Shown: positions 29,422 to 39,827 of the stretch, piece after piece
Position numbering within the stretch: the stretch's first letter is position 1
Layout: each line of letters begins with the position of its first letter
Source: Planctomycetaceae bacterium
GTDB lineage: Bacteria; Planctomycetota; Planctomycetia; Planctomycetales; Planctomycetaceae
DNA length: 64,000 nt
Reading direction: 5' to 3'
Assembly (NCBI GenBank): GCA_017795105.1
Contig: CP051247.1
Coordinates: forward strand, 558,001-622,000
Translations under genes and position numbers: made by a program
Notes under the pieces: generated by a model
Told to the model about the DNA's origin: nothing
Seen by the model: only the letters and a program-made list of their open reading frames with translations
Database searches by the model: none

Positions 29422-30375
29422 TCAGATTAGCTTCATATCAACAGGTGCAGGGCTCGAGGACAGTTCCTGTTGGCGACGATGCAGCAAATACAGAGCCGCC
29501 ATACGAACCGCCAGTCCATTACTGACCTGATCCAGAATCACCGAGTGATTTCCGTCCGCAACAAAGGGCGTAATCTCAACACCTCGATTGATCGGTCCGG
29601 GAGCAAGGATCACCACATCTTCCCGCGCCCGGCTCAATCGGCTCGCGTTCATTCCGAACAAATGGGCATACTCGTGAATCGAAGGGAAGAAAGCTCCCCG
29701 CTGCCGTTCGAACTGAATTCGCAGAAGGTTGACACAATCGACTCGCGGAATCACCTCATCGAGTGAGCACGAGACTTCGACCCCTAACTCTTCGATTCGC
29801 GGAGGGATCAGTGTTGCCGGACCGCAAACAATGACATGCGCTCCCAGCTTGGTCAGTCCCCAGATATTCGAACGTGCCACACGGGAATGACGAATGTCGC
29901 CGACCAGAGCAACCGTCTTCCCAGAGAGATCGCCGCATTGCTCCCGCATGGTCATCAGATCGAGCAAACCTTGAGTCGGATGCTCGTGGGTCCCATCCCC
30001 CGCGTTCAATACCGCGGAGTCGAGTCGTTGAGAGAGAAACAGCGGAGCCCCCGGCGTCTTGTGCCGCACCACCATCAGCGAGACGCCCATGGCTTCGATA
30101 TTGCGGGCAGTGTCGAGGAACGATTCCCCTTTCGACAGGCTGCTGCCTGAGGGAGAAAAGTCGACCGTATCGGCGGAGAGACGCTTGGCGGCCAGCCCGA
30201 AGCTGGTTCGTGTACGGGTCGAGGGCTCGAAGAAGAGATTGCCGACAACGACTCCGTTGAGCAGCTTCAGCTTCGCATGCCCTTCGCCGGCCAGTCGTTT
30301 GAATTCAGTGGCCTGATCGAGCAGCAGCGTAATTTCTTCGGAGTTACCGCCGCTGACTTCGCTCTCCCAATCGTT
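29422..30375 (-). CDS. pyrB: Aspartate carbamoyltransferase catalytic subunit, 5' end abnormal
   Basis: The frame encodes most of an ATCase: FFEPSTRTRTSFGLA (carbamoyl phosphate loop), SSLSKGESFLDTARNIEAMG (Ser/Lys loop), the GDGTHEHPTQGLLDL active-site segment, VGDIRHSRVARS and LAPGPINRG. It makes carbamoyl aspartate for pyrimidines. The N-terminus is the problem. Reading upstream, the frame is open only to a TGA at 30378-30376, and there is no ATG, GTG or TTG before the Met at 30090, which lies after the STRTRTS loop and cannot be the true start. The usual HLLGxxxLS N-terminal motif is missing. ATT at 30333 or CTG codons just after it could initiate, or a deletion/frameshift has occurred. 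The interval given is the maximal frame. Confidence 0.8.
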   Translation of the reverse strand, partial: NDWESEVSGGNSEEITLLLDQATEFKRLAGEGHAKLKLLNGVVVGNLFFEPSTRTRTSFGLAAKRLSADTVDFSPSGSSLSKGESFLDTARNIEAMGVSLMVVRHKTPGAPLFLSQRLDSAVLNAGDGTHEHPTQGLLDLMTMREQCGDLSGKTVALVGDIRHSRVARSNIWGLTKLGAHVIVCGPATLIPPRIEELGVEVSCSLDEVIPRVDCVNLLRIQFERQRGAFFPSIHEYAHLFGMNASRLSRAREDVVILAPGPINRGVEITPFVADGNHSVILDQVSNGLAVRMAALYLLHRRQQELSSSPAPVDMKLI

Positions 30376-30381
30376 TCAGGA

Positions 30382-31098
30382 TCACAAAACCGATTTCAGC
30401 AAAGCCGCCGTCTCGTTGAGCGCTTCATAAGGAATCGTATGCGGCCCGTTGAACGGCAGAAAGTTCACGTCCTGACCAGATGAGTTGAGCAAATCACGCA
30501 GGATCTCGGCGGCTTCGAACGGCAGAATCGGATCCTGACGGCCATGCGATTGCAGAATCGGCAGCTTCGACTTACCGCCAACCTGTTCTCGCCAGTCGTT
30601 GAGGCAAATTGTCGTACCGGAAAACAGACAGAGTCCGGCCGGAGTTGCCGAGTGCCGCATGAACAAATCTGTCGAGAGCATTGCTCCCTGGGAGAAACCG
30701 CCGAGAACAAGCTGGCCGAATTCTTTCTTTCCTTCGCGGCACAGGTCGCCAAGAAAATCGAGGTACAGCTCCCGGGCCTCGCGCAGTCCCGGTGGCTCAG
30801 CCGTTACGAGTTCTTCAATCTGATTCGTCTCCAGCATCTGCTGGAGTTTCATCATGTTGATTTCCCACCAGGCACGTCCGCCGGGCATTCCCATGTGGTC
30901 GAGCGAGAGCATCGCAGCTGGGAAAACAAACGCCACTTCGCCGACAAGCTCTTCGTCAATCTGAAAGAGTTCTTCCCCCAATGCAACCAGATCGGTCCCC
31001 GGGGCACCAAAGCCGTGTGCGAAGACCGCCAGAATGTTCGCGGTTTCCGGATCACCCTGAATCCAGCAGTTCAGCGGACCGATTTTTGTCTCATGCAT
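30382..31098 (-). CDS. Alpha/beta hydrolase, phospholipase/carboxylesterase family
   Basis: The 238-residue alpha/beta hydrolase has the nucleophile elbow GGFSQGAM, an Asp in HGRQDPILP and a His in GPHTIP. This order and size fit the small carboxylesterase/lysophospholipase group (YpfH- or Est-type). It has no signal peptide and should act in the cytoplasm on a short-chain or lipid ester; the substrate is unknown. Its TGA overlaps the GTGA of a possible start for the following pyrB region, and the two frames are coincident, which bears on the pyrB start problem. Gene order esterase-pyrB-pyrC' suggests one transcript. Confidence 0.88.
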   Translation of the reverse strand: MHETKIGPLNCWIQGDPETANILAVFAHGFGAPGTDLVALGEELFQIDEELVGEVAFVFPAAMLSLDHMGMPGGRAWWEINMMKLQQMLETNQIEELVTAEPPGLREARELYLDFLGDLCREGKKEFGQLVLGGFSQGAMLSTDLFMRHSATPAGLCLFSGTTICLNDWREQVGGKSKLPILQSHGRQDPILPFEAAEILRDLLNSSGQDVNFLPFNGPHTIPYEALNETAALLKSVL

Positions 31099-31185
31099 CG
31101 TAGTCTTATCCTTGAGTCGGGTGGCACAGGCTCGGCCAGTGTTCTTTCAGAGCTTGTGAAGTGAGAGGCTGAATCGCCCGGCATC

Positions 31186-32859
31186 TCAGAGTCGTCCGCT
31201 GCGGAAGATCCCATAGATCAACCAGATTCCCAGGCAACTCGAAATCAGGTACATCGGCACGCTGAACCAGTCATTCGTCACGCCACTGCGAATGAGCAGA
31301 CTGGAGGCCAGAATCGAAGCCGCCACAATCAGACTGACCACGATCCGGTTACTCGAGCGGTCAAGTTCGGTCACCATGTACTCAAGGCCGGTCAAACGCA
31401 AGTTCACCTGAGAGTCTTCCCGGTTGAACTTCTTGAGCGCGACGGCAAGTTCGGTGGGGATCTCATGAGCAGCTCGCCCAAGAATGCGTGCTTCTTCACA
31501 GAATCGTTCCCACATCTGATCGGGACGATAGCGATCGCGGATCAGCTTTTTGAATCGAGGGACCGCATGCTCGATGATGTTGAAGTCCGGATCGATCTTC
31601 CGCCCCACGCTGTCGAGATGGACAATCGCGCGGATCAGGAGCATCAGGTCACCCGGGCAGCGAATGCGATGCGTGGACAGGATGCCGACAAAGTCACGAA
31701 GCAGAGCAGCGATATCGAGCCGCTCCAACGGCAACCCGTAGTACTTGTCGATGAATTCGCGGTAGTCGGCATTGAACAGCCGCTCGTCAATCTCATGATC
31801 GCTATCGCCGATGGAGAGCATGATCCGCAAACTACGGCGGGTATCTTTCTGGGCGGTGGCGACGAACAGATCGATCAGATTCGCCCGCATGGTCTCATCG
31901 AGCAACCCGACCATTCCGAAGTCGAGCAGGCAGATCGATCCATCATTGAGAATGCGAAAGTTCCCGGGATGCGGATCACCATGAAACAGGCCAAACTCGA
32001 AGGTTTGCTTCAGGAAGATTCTCGCTCCATTGGCGGCAATCATCTTCCGCTTTTCCCAGAGGCAGGGCACGCGACCGATATCTGAAATGCGATGCCCCCG
32101 AATTCGCTCCATCACCAGAACTTCTTCGGTGCATAAATCGGGATAGACCTGCGGCACATACAGCGAAGCATCTTCTTCGAACATCTTGGCGAACTCTTCG
32201 ATCGTCCGCGCTTCGCGGAGGTAATTCAGTTCACGCCGAATCGTTCGTTCAAAGTTTCGGACCAGACCGATGGGATCGAAGACTTCCGACTCCGGCACTC
32301 GCTTGTGCAGCAGAGCCGCGAGTTCGTGCATCAGCGAGAGATCCCGCTCGACTTCATGGACGGCTCGCGGGCGGCGAATCTTGACGACAACTTCCTGCCC
32401 ATCTCGCAGCAAAGCCGTATGCACCTGCCCTAACGATCCGGTCGCGAGGGGTTCTTCGTCGAAAGCCGCGAAGCTCTCCTCAATCGGACGGCCCAAGGCC
32501 CTCTCAACGGACCGGATGGCAACCTGAGAATCGAATGGCGGTACCTGTTCCTGAAGCAGCGACAATTCATCGACAACATCCCGTGGCACCAGGTCGGGCC
32601 GTGTGCTCAGTACCTGACCGAATTTGATGAACGTCGGCCCAAGCGATTCGATCGCGTGGCGAATTCGTTCAGCTCGCTTGAGCGTACGAGTGTCTTCCTC
32701 GGTATGCTTAAGAAGCTTGCGGCGGCCCCAGTTAAGGTACTTGTTGAGACCAATTGTTTCGACAAGATCCCCGAAGCCGTGATTGATCAGAATCGCGGCG
32801 ATCTCGCCGGTCCGGCGGAGATTCTTCAGAAATTTCAGGGGATGGGCTTCCACGAACAC
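31186..32859 (-). CDS. AarF/UbiB/ABC1 family kinase-like protein
   Basis: The 557-residue protein carries the family's KxGQ motif in FIKFGQVLSTRPDL, the Ala-rich loop replacement ATGSLGQVH, the VVVKIRRP lysine strand, an LFHGDPHPGN catalytic loop and LLDFGMVG in place of DFG. Two hydrophobic helices near the C-terminus (about 500-520 and 528-548) anchor it in the membrane. UbiB-type proteins support quinone biosynthesis, probably by extracting lipid intermediates. Here it likely serves menaquinone, given the futalosine-type gene at 6120, although no direct link is visible. It starts 10 bases after the ribF stop, so the two are co-transcribed. Confidence 0.9.
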   Translation of the reverse strand: MFVEAHPLKFLKNLRRTGEIAAILINHGFGDLVETIGLNKYLNWGRRKLLKHTEEDTRTLKRAERIRHAIESLGPTFIKFGQVLSTRPDLVPRDVVDELSLLQEQVPPFDSQVAIRSVERALGRPIEESFAAFDEEPLATGSLGQVHTALLRDGQEVVVKIRRPRAVHEVERDLSLMHELAALLHKRVPESEVFDPIGLVRNFERTIRRELNYLREARTIEEFAKMFEEDASLYVPQVYPDLCTEEVLVMERIRGHRISDIGRVPCLWEKRKMIAANGARIFLKQTFEFGLFHGDPHPGNFRILNDGSICLLDFGMVGLLDETMRANLIDLFVATAQKDTRRSLRIMLSIGDSDHEIDERLFNADYREFIDKYYGLPLERLDIAALLRDFVGILSTHRIRCPGDLMLLIRAIVHLDSVGRKIDPDFNIIEHAVPRFKKLIRDRYRPDQMWERFCEEARILGRAAHEIPTELAVALKKFNREDSQVNLRLTGLEYMVTELDRSSNRIVVSLIVAASILASSLLIRSGVTNDWFSVPMYLISSCLGIWLIYGIFRSGRL

Positions 32860-32869
32860 TATCCGATTC

Positions 32870-33841
32870 TCAGTCTGAGACCCGTTTCGAAGGTTGAGTT
32901 ATGGCATCGAACTTCTGCATTCCGGATTCAGCAAGGGTTCGGATCTCCGTCACGTCCTGCTGTAGTCGTTCGCGAAGTTCATCGGCATTGGCAAATTTTC
33001 GCGTTTCGCGCACGAACGCCAGAAGGTCAACGCTCAGTTTCTGGTCGTAGAGATCACCTTCGTATCCAATCAGATGAACTTCCAGCTTGAAATTCCCATC
33101 CGCGAACGTCGGATTCGTCCCGATATTCAACGCAGCCGGATAACCGATACCATCCACCCAGGCCAACCCGCCATACACCCCTTCGCGAGGCAGCAGCGTC
33201 TGAATTTCTTCCAGATTCGCGGTCGGAAATCCGAGCACACGCCCTCGAGCCGCCCCCGTGCGAACGTGTCCGGAAATGCGGTATGGATGCCCAAGCCATT
33301 CGGCTGCTCGATCAACTTCGCCGGCTGCAATCATCCGGCGAATGGCGGAACTGGAAACCACGGTGCCTTCGCGTTCAATCGCCGGAGCGACGGCAAACTC
33401 CATTCCCTGTTCGGCAGCCATCCGGGCCATCAACTCCACATCGCCCTGTCGATCACGCCCGAAAAAGAAGTTCGGTCCTTCAACCAGACCGCGCGCTTCC
33501 AGGCTCTGAAGAACGATCTTCTCGAAGAACTCGTGCGGGGACAGCCTCAGAAAGTCCCGATCCGTCGGATAGACCAGTAGGCAATCGATCCCCAGTGACT
33601 CAATCAACTCCGCTTTGCGTTCGACGGTACTCAACCGCGGCGGCACCCGTTCCGGAGCGATCAGCGCAACAGGAGGGGGATCGAACGTCATCGCCGTTGC
33701 CGGCACGTTCAGACGTCTGGCGAGCGAGACCAGCGTCTGCAGCATGGATCGATGTCCCAGATGCACGCCATCGAAGTTACCGATGGACACAACGCCACCA
33801 CGAAACGGTTCGAAGTCATCGAGATCACGGATCAGACGCAT
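32870..33841 (-). CDS. ribF: Bifunctional riboflavin kinase / FAD synthetase
   Basis: A 323-residue protein from ATG 33841; the open frame runs on to 33913 but the family begins near MRLIRDL. The N-terminal FAD synthetase domain shows SIGNFDGVHLGHRSML and, later, GPNFFFGRDRQGD and SSSAIRRMI. The C-terminal riboflavin kinase domain shows GRVLGFPTANL, with GVYGGLAWVDG and NIGTNPTF. It makes FMN and FAD from riboflavin and ATP in the cytoplasm. No FMN riboswitch is visible in the 209 bases upstream. Its stop is 10 bases before the UbiB-like gene. Confidence 0.95.
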   Translation of the reverse strand: MRLIRDLDDFEPFRGGVVSIGNFDGVHLGHRSMLQTLVSLARRLNVPATAMTFDPPPVALIAPERVPPRLSTVERKAELIESLGIDCLLVYPTDRDFLRLSPHEFFEKIVLQSLEARGLVEGPNFFFGRDRQGDVELMARMAAEQGMEFAVAPAIEREGTVVSSSAIRRMIAAGEVDRAAEWLGHPYRISGHVRTGAARGRVLGFPTANLEEIQTLLPREGVYGGLAWVDGIGYPAALNIGTNPTFADGNFKLEVHLIGYEGDLYDQKLSVDLLAFVRETRKFANADELRERLQQDVTEIRTLAESGMQKFDAITQPSKRVSD

Positions 33842-34050
33842 GAGAAATTCAGAGATGCTGAGCAGGGGTGGGAACGTCGCTGAAGGTGAAGCCGCCGCAG
33901 GCACGGCAGCCATCCAGTGTCACAACCGTTGATTGTATCGGTTCCCCAAGAAAGTGCGAACGGCTTCCCGAATTAGAAGCGTCTCCAGCGACACATCCGG
34001 CCCGGAAGATCAGGCATGTTCATGCTGCGACATCTTCACGCCGAAACACC

Positions 34051-35160
34051 TTAGATTTGTGCAGCACGAGCGGCGAGAAATCCAAGCAGAGGAACCAGTC
34101 CGCCGAGTGACAGCCGCCATGGGAGACTCGAAAACGTGAGAGTCAGCGGGACCTCGACAGGAAGTTCCAGCGAAGGTCGGGGGGGAGTCCATTCGATCCC
34201 ATCGCGTCGAACGCAGCGAACTCGCGTCACCCACAAGAAGGACAGGAAGAGAATGAGACTCAGCGTAACCGTCAGACCGGCTGAAAAGTGAATCTCCCGC
34301 GTACCGGCTACGGGATCAGTCGCCTGAAGCACCGCGTAGGCATTGTTGCAGAAGTGCAGGTACAACGGCGCCCAGAAGCTGCGGGTGGTCACATAGACAT
34401 AATGCAGCACGATCCCCATCGGCAACACAGCCAGAGCATGCACCGGATGGAGATGAGCCACCGCGAACAGAATCGAAGTCACCAGAATTCCGAGCGGCAT
34501 CCCCCAGCGATGAATCAGCCCCCGGCCAATCACTCCACGGAAGACAATCTCTTCGCCCAGCGCCGGAGCCACCGCAAACACCAGCAGCAAGGCCCAGACC
34601 GGGGTCTCCGTCGACATCGATTCCAGCACATGCATTGCCTGGGTTGTGTTGAACTGCTGCAGAGCGGGGACATAGTCCATCAACGAAACCCACGCCGCCA
34701 TTCCCCAACTGTGAAAGGCCGTGCAGATGGTCGAAAGCGGAATCACCAGACAGGTGAGCAGGAACAGATGCTGGAAGGGCAGAGGCCGGCTGCTGAGCCG
34801 ATGCCCAAGGTTTCCGCCCAGACGCCACCAGGCCAGAATCAGCACGCCGGTGACAAAGACGAACTGCTCTCCAGCGAGCAATGAGAGTTCCTGCGTTTCG
34901 AGAAACTCCAGAACTGCCAGATCGTTGTACGGTATGCCACGAAAGACAAAGGCCGAGATCAGCAGTCCGGCAATCAGCAACACGCCGAGCAGATGCAGAA
35001 TCCCTGTCCCCAGTAACCACAACAGACTTTCCATGAGACCTGGTCCACGCCGGATTCCGGCCGGAGAAGGATTACCGTTGATTTCGTCTTGTCGGGGATG
35101 GGGATGCGAAATTGAAGCAGCGAGGGCATTACTCGGGGTCGTCATAGAACATCCGCTCAT
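34051..35160 (-). CDS. CPBP (CAAX-like) intramembrane metalloprotease
   Basis: The 369-residue multi-span membrane protein has the CPBP/Abi motifs EEIVFRG (catalytic Glu-Glu-x-x-x-Arg), a FAVAHLHPVHALAVLPMG helix with His, and a final HFCNNAYAVL helix with the HxxxN pattern. About eight hydrophobic segments are visible. Bacterial members are intramembrane proteases or bacteriocin self-immunity factors; the substrate cannot be told. The C-terminal part carries an extra proline-rich loop. It is divergent from the disrupted nuclease gene at 35433, with 272 bases between them, so each may have a promoter there. Confidence 0.85.
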   Translation of the reverse strand: MSGCSMTTPSNALAASISHPHPRQDEINGNPSPAGIRRGPGLMESLLWLLGTGILHLLGVLLIAGLLISAFVFRGIPYNDLAVLEFLETQELSLLAGEQFVFVTGVLILAWWRLGGNLGHRLSSRPLPFQHLFLLTCLVIPLSTICTAFHSWGMAAWVSLMDYVPALQQFNTTQAMHVLESMSTETPVWALLLVFAVAPALGEEIVFRGVIGRGLIHRWGMPLGILVTSILFAVAHLHPVHALAVLPMGIVLHYVYVTTRSFWAPLYLHFCNNAYAVLQATDPVAGTREIHFSAGLTVTLSLILFLSFLWVTRVRCVRRDGIEWTPPRPSLELPVEVPLTLTFSSLPWRLSLGGLVPLLGFLAARAAQI

Positions 35161-35432
35161 TCAGGATCGCAGGGAAGATCGTTGTGCTGCCGAAGGGAGA
35201 GTCAGATGGACTCGTCCCGAATGGCAACTTCTCTGAAGAGGCCCGGATCTCGATACAACAGATCTGTCGCGGACGACGAGCAGCCGCTCACGTTGCAAAT
35301 TCCCGCTGATCGAGTACGTTCATTGTAGACAGCAGTGAATGCGATTTTCCATCCGAATTCTGAAGTTTCGGGTGCAGTTTTTGCTACTGTCTGATTCCGA
35401 TTCCGGGAGCAAAACAGCGAGAGACTCCGACG

Positions 35433-36225
35433 ATGCGACTGATGAGCTACAACATTCAGAAGGGCTATGGCGGACGTGATCAGCGATATAATCTGCAGCG
35501 GACGATCGACGTCATCGAACATGAAAACCCTGATCTGATCTGCCTGCAGGAAGTCGATCACAACATGAACCGAACCCGGTTCCATCACCAGCCGGAGATT
35601 CTGGCCAAACACTTCGGCTACCCCGGCTTCGACTTCCAGTGGAACCATCGCATCCGAGAAGGCGGTTATGGAAATCTGATCCTCTCCCGCTTCCCGATTC
35701 GCGAAGTTCATCACATCGACCTGAAGTTGCGGCACCGCAAACGGCGGGGCGCTCAGATGGCCTGATCCTCTCCCGCTTCCCGATTCGCGAAGTGACCTGA
35801 AGTTGCGGCACCGCAAACGGCGGGGCGCTCAGAGGCCGTCCCCGGAAGGTCTCGTCGTTGTCGGCTGGCATCTGGGACTGGCCGAAAAACAGCGACACGG
35901 GCAGGTCGCTCACTTCCTTGAGCAGGACGAGTATTGCTCGCTTTGCGAACTGCCGATGATCATCGTCGGCGACTTCAACGACTGGCGAGACACGCTGGAA
36001 AAGGCTTACTTTCGAGACCACGGATTCCGGCAGATCACAAAACCGCTCAAACGGTTCCGCTCCTTCCCGGCTTACCTGCCGATGGGCTCCCTCGATAAAG
36101 CCTTCTGCAAAGGCAACATCTTCATCCACGAAGCCCGCATCATCCGCAGGAAACTGACCCGCGCGGCTTCGGACCACCTGCCGCTGGTGATTGATTTTCA
36201 CCTGAAGAAGCTGGACGACGTGTAG
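35433..36225 (+). pseudogene. Endonuclease/exonuclease/phosphatase family gene disrupted by partial tandem duplication
   Basis: Two frames together encode an EEP-fold hydrolase of about 238 residues: MSYNIQKGYGG at the start, LQEVDHN with the metal-binding Glu, VGDFNDW and a C-terminal SDHLPLVIDF. Residues for metal binding and catalysis are all present. Between the halves, bases 35676-35756 are repeated at 35762-35832. The second copy lacks 10 internal bases. The upstream frame therefore reads into TGA at 35763-35765, while the downstream frame continues after the second copy. Without one copy the gene would be continuous. It may be a recent inactivation, or a sequencing or assembly error. 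As given, only a 110-residue N-terminal fragment would be made. Confidence 0.85.
35676..35832 (+). repeat. Imperfect tandem duplication inside the EEP gene
   Basis: Copy one is 35676-35756 (81 bases). A 5-base spacer ATGGC follows, then copy two at 35762-35832 (71 bases), identical except for loss of ten bases (TCATCACATC in copy one). The unit codes for the LILSRFPIRE ... RRGAQ part of the protein. The near-identity means the event is recent. Confidence 0.95.
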
Positions 36226-36280
36226 GTCTGGCTGCTTCCTTTTCACCGAGCATTGATCCCATCTCCGGCGGAGCAGGTTC

Positions 36281-36700
36281 ATGGCAGATCGAACTTATGT
36301 CGTATATTCCGTTGACGAAATTCGACTGCGTCACAGTTACTGGGTGGATGCAATCACGGAGTCTTTTGAAGTACTTCGTGATGAATTTGTCGACTTGGGA
36401 CTGAGACGGTATCAGGAATACGGAAAAATTATGGAGGAGTTCGTCCAGCAAAAAAATTGGCGGTTAGTACATGGCGGTAATTTCTGCATGCTGGTTCACG
36501 CCAGAGTCATGATGCGGCGTGGCCCGTTACTCCAATGCCGACTAATCATTTGCGGGTACGAGTTGAGAGTCACAATCACTCAGCAAACGTTGAATTTCGT
36601 TGATCTGCCGGATAAGCAGTGTGATGACTTGATTGAGGCCCTTGACGGATTTGTACAGAAGTATGATCGGCTCAACGTTTTGTCGTTGCGGCAATACTGA
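36281..36700 (+). CDS. Hypothetical protein of 139 residues
   Basis: The small soluble protein has no motif I recognise. It has a helical middle section rich in Glu and aromatic residues and an alternating beta pattern (LQCRLIICGYELRVTI) near residue 95. Codon use is visibly AT-richer than in neighbouring genes (many TTT, AAT, GAA and ATT codons), which suggests an acquired or poorly adapted gene. It has its own start 56 bases after the disrupted nuclease gene. It is followed by about 90 bases and then the terminator shared with sat. Confidence 0.6.
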   Translation: MADRTYVVYSVDEIRLRHSYWVDAITESFEVLRDEFVDLGLRRYQEYGKIMEEFVQQKNWRLVHGGNFCMLVHARVMMRRGPLLQCRLIICGYELRVTITQQTLNFVDLPDKQCDDLIEALDGFVQKYDRLNVLSLRQY

Positions 36701-36794
36701 TTGCATGCCGCCCCGCTCTCGTTAACTCACGCCAGGCGATGCCGTCATTCTCAGTCGCGTAGTGCATCCTGTGGCCAACGCTGCAAACAAAAAA

Positions 36795-36818
36795 ACGCCG
36801 GTCATTGCTGACCGGCGT
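36795..36818 (-). terminator. Rho-independent terminator after sat
   Basis: A perfect 10-bp stem ACGCCGGTCA / TGACCGGCGT with a four-base loop lies 27 bases after the sat stop; on the minus strand seven Ts follow. On the plus strand only TTTCTT follows, so it may also act weakly on the 139-residue gene. Confidence 0.85.
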
Positions 36819-36844
36819 TTCTTGAGTTCCACCCGACGATTCAA

Positions 36845-38101
<1,257 letters not shown>

Positions 38102-38246
38102 AGTTTAAATCGTGACTCGCATTCTAAATAGATACAGGAAGCAGACGATCTGCGTCAGCGGAGTGGACCCGTTGTTCTCACTCGTGCCGGAAGATAGATC
38201 ATCTGCCGAGGAACCGTCAACCGGGAGTCCCGGAAAGGCGGGGCGA

Positions 38247-39296
38247 TCAGCTGACACTGGGCAGAGAGACATCCAGAGACCCGGCCAGTTCCGAGATCTG
38301 CCGCCAGGTTTCATCCGGAATCGTAATGCCTGATGCCTCGCGGCGGGCCTGCATGGTTCGCTCCATCTCACCCGGGAACAGAATCGCTTCGACCTCGGGT
38401 CGTTTTTTGGCTGATTTGATGTGCTGTTCGTACGTCTTCATCCATCGGTCGTATTCATCCCGGCCGACGATCTGCTCAATGTCCATCAGCTGCATCCAGA
38501 CACCGTTCGCTCCGCGAGGCAGATCCGTCCGGCCCACCCCGCTGCCGGACAGAATCCCACTGAAGATGTCGACCATCACCGACATTCCGAAGCCCTTGTG
38601 AGCCAGCGCTCCGCCCAGCGGCAGAATACACCCGTTGGGCGTGGCGTAGTAATCCCCGGGATTGATGCTTGGATTCCCGGCTCCGTCGATGATCCAGCCT
38701 TCCGGGACCATGACGCCCGACTGATGTGCAACTCGCAGCTTTCCTTCGGCTGTGGCGCTGGTGGTCATATCGAGCACAATTGCTCCTGAATTTCCAGGAG
38801 CCGCCATCGAAATCGGGTTCGTTCCCATTCGACGCTCCATCGAGCCGAACGGTGCTACCTGACCGGGCCCCGGAGCGTTGACCGACATCAACGCGGCAAA
38901 TCCCTCATCGGCGGCTTTCTCCGTGTACGAGCCGAGACGCCCGACATGATTGCAGTTGCGGATGAACGCATCGGCTGCCCCGCAGTCTTTCGCCTTCTGA
39001 CGCAATTTGTCGAATGTCCAGGAAGCCACGACCTGACCGAACGAGAAGTGAGCATCCACGACCAGAAAGGCGGCTCCCTCGCGAACCACTTCGGGTTCAC
39101 GGCCGGGAACGATATGACCGTCTCGAATGAACTCCACATATTGCATCAACCGCATCACACCATGACTGTCATGTCCGACCAGATTGGCGGAAGCAAGTTC
39201 TTCAGAGACGATGGCGGCTTCGTCCGGAGTCGCGCCCGCAGCGGTGAGAATGTCCGTCCCGAGACGGCGAAGTTGATCAACGGAGAAAACCGGCAT
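38247..39296 (-). CDS. Ldh family oxidoreductase (malate/lactate/ureidoglycolate dehydrogenase-like)
   Basis: From ATG 39296 the protein has 349 residues and the typical features of the non-Rossmann NAD(P)-dependent family: NLVGHDSHGVMRLMQYV near residue 45 (the substrate and cofactor HDSHG site), NHVGRLGSYTEKA, GTNPISMAAP and HKGFGMSVMVDI. These enzymes reduce 2-oxo acids; members act on malate, sulfolactate, ureidoglycolate or sugar acids, so the substrate is open. The frame runs upstream to 39374, but MPVFSVDQLRRL is the natural start. It sits 145 bases upstream of sat. Confidence 0.88.
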   Translation of the reverse strand: MPVFSVDQLRRLGTDILTAAGATPDEAAIVSEELASANLVGHDSHGVMRLMQYVEFIRDGHIVPGREPEVVREGAAFLVVDAHFSFGQVVASWTFDKLRQKAKDCGAADAFIRNCNHVGRLGSYTEKAADEGFAALMSVNAPGPGQVAPFGSMERRMGTNPISMAAPGNSGAIVLDMTTSATAEGKLRVAHQSGVMVPEGWIIDGAGNPSINPGDYYATPNGCILPLGGALAHKGFGMSVMVDIFSGILSGSGVGRTDLPRGANGVWMQLMDIEQIVGRDEYDRWMKTYEQHIKSAKKRPEVEAILFPGEMERTMQARREASGITIPDETWRQISELAGSLDVSLPSVS

Positions 39297-39827
39297 GTCG
39301 AAAGTTCCATTCGGTGGTGAACAGTTACAGCGTGTTGAGCGTGCAAGTTTGGCGACTTGCCAAAGGCCCCGCAAGCTTCCGTGAGCTTCGTCTCACCGGG
39401 GCGGACAAGCTGCGTACGAAACCCATTTACTGCGAACTTGTTTCAGACTCGCCTGCAGTAGACCTCTTACGCAAGAGCCGCAGGCGGAGACCAGAACTCG
39501 TGTCGATGTCAAGCTGTGCTGCGGACTGGATCTCAATTCGTCGCTTTGGCGGTACTTTTTTTGATTTCCCCTCTGGATGAATTGTTAAGGAGCCGTTAAC
39601 CTCAAAATATCCACTCATGAAAGCTCATTGATCTGACTTGAGCTTTTTCGATCTGCCGATTTCACATCTGCAGACGTTCACAAACTTATCATCATCAGCT
39701 TTTCTTCAGCGGTTCTGCTGCGACCTTCTGAAAGAAGCCGCGATTTCGATTCAGAAAGGTCAGACAGAGTTCCGCGTTATATTCTGAGAGATTCATCAAT
39801 TCTGTCGAACTTTTCTAAGGGTCGAAC
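39297..39827. other. Intergenic region with a weak hairpin
   Basis: About 530 bases between the Ldh gene and a small membrane protein. The left half carries an 88-codon plus-strand frame without coding character. An 8-bp stem AAAGCTCA / TGAGCTTT with an 11-base loop followed by TT (39620-39648) could be a weak terminator. The right half is AT-richer and presumably holds the promoter of the next gene; no clear consensus is visible. Confidence 0.35.

Noticed and set aside
38102..38246. Possible leader or riboswitch upstream of sat
   Set aside because: A small hairpin and a 15-codon frame are present, but neither the codons nor the structure fit a known sulfur-responsive element.
39314..39580. 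88-codon plus-strand frame in the gap after the Ldh gene
   Set aside because: No ribosome site, no motif, and Arg/Ser-rich composition typical of non-coding GC-rich DNA.
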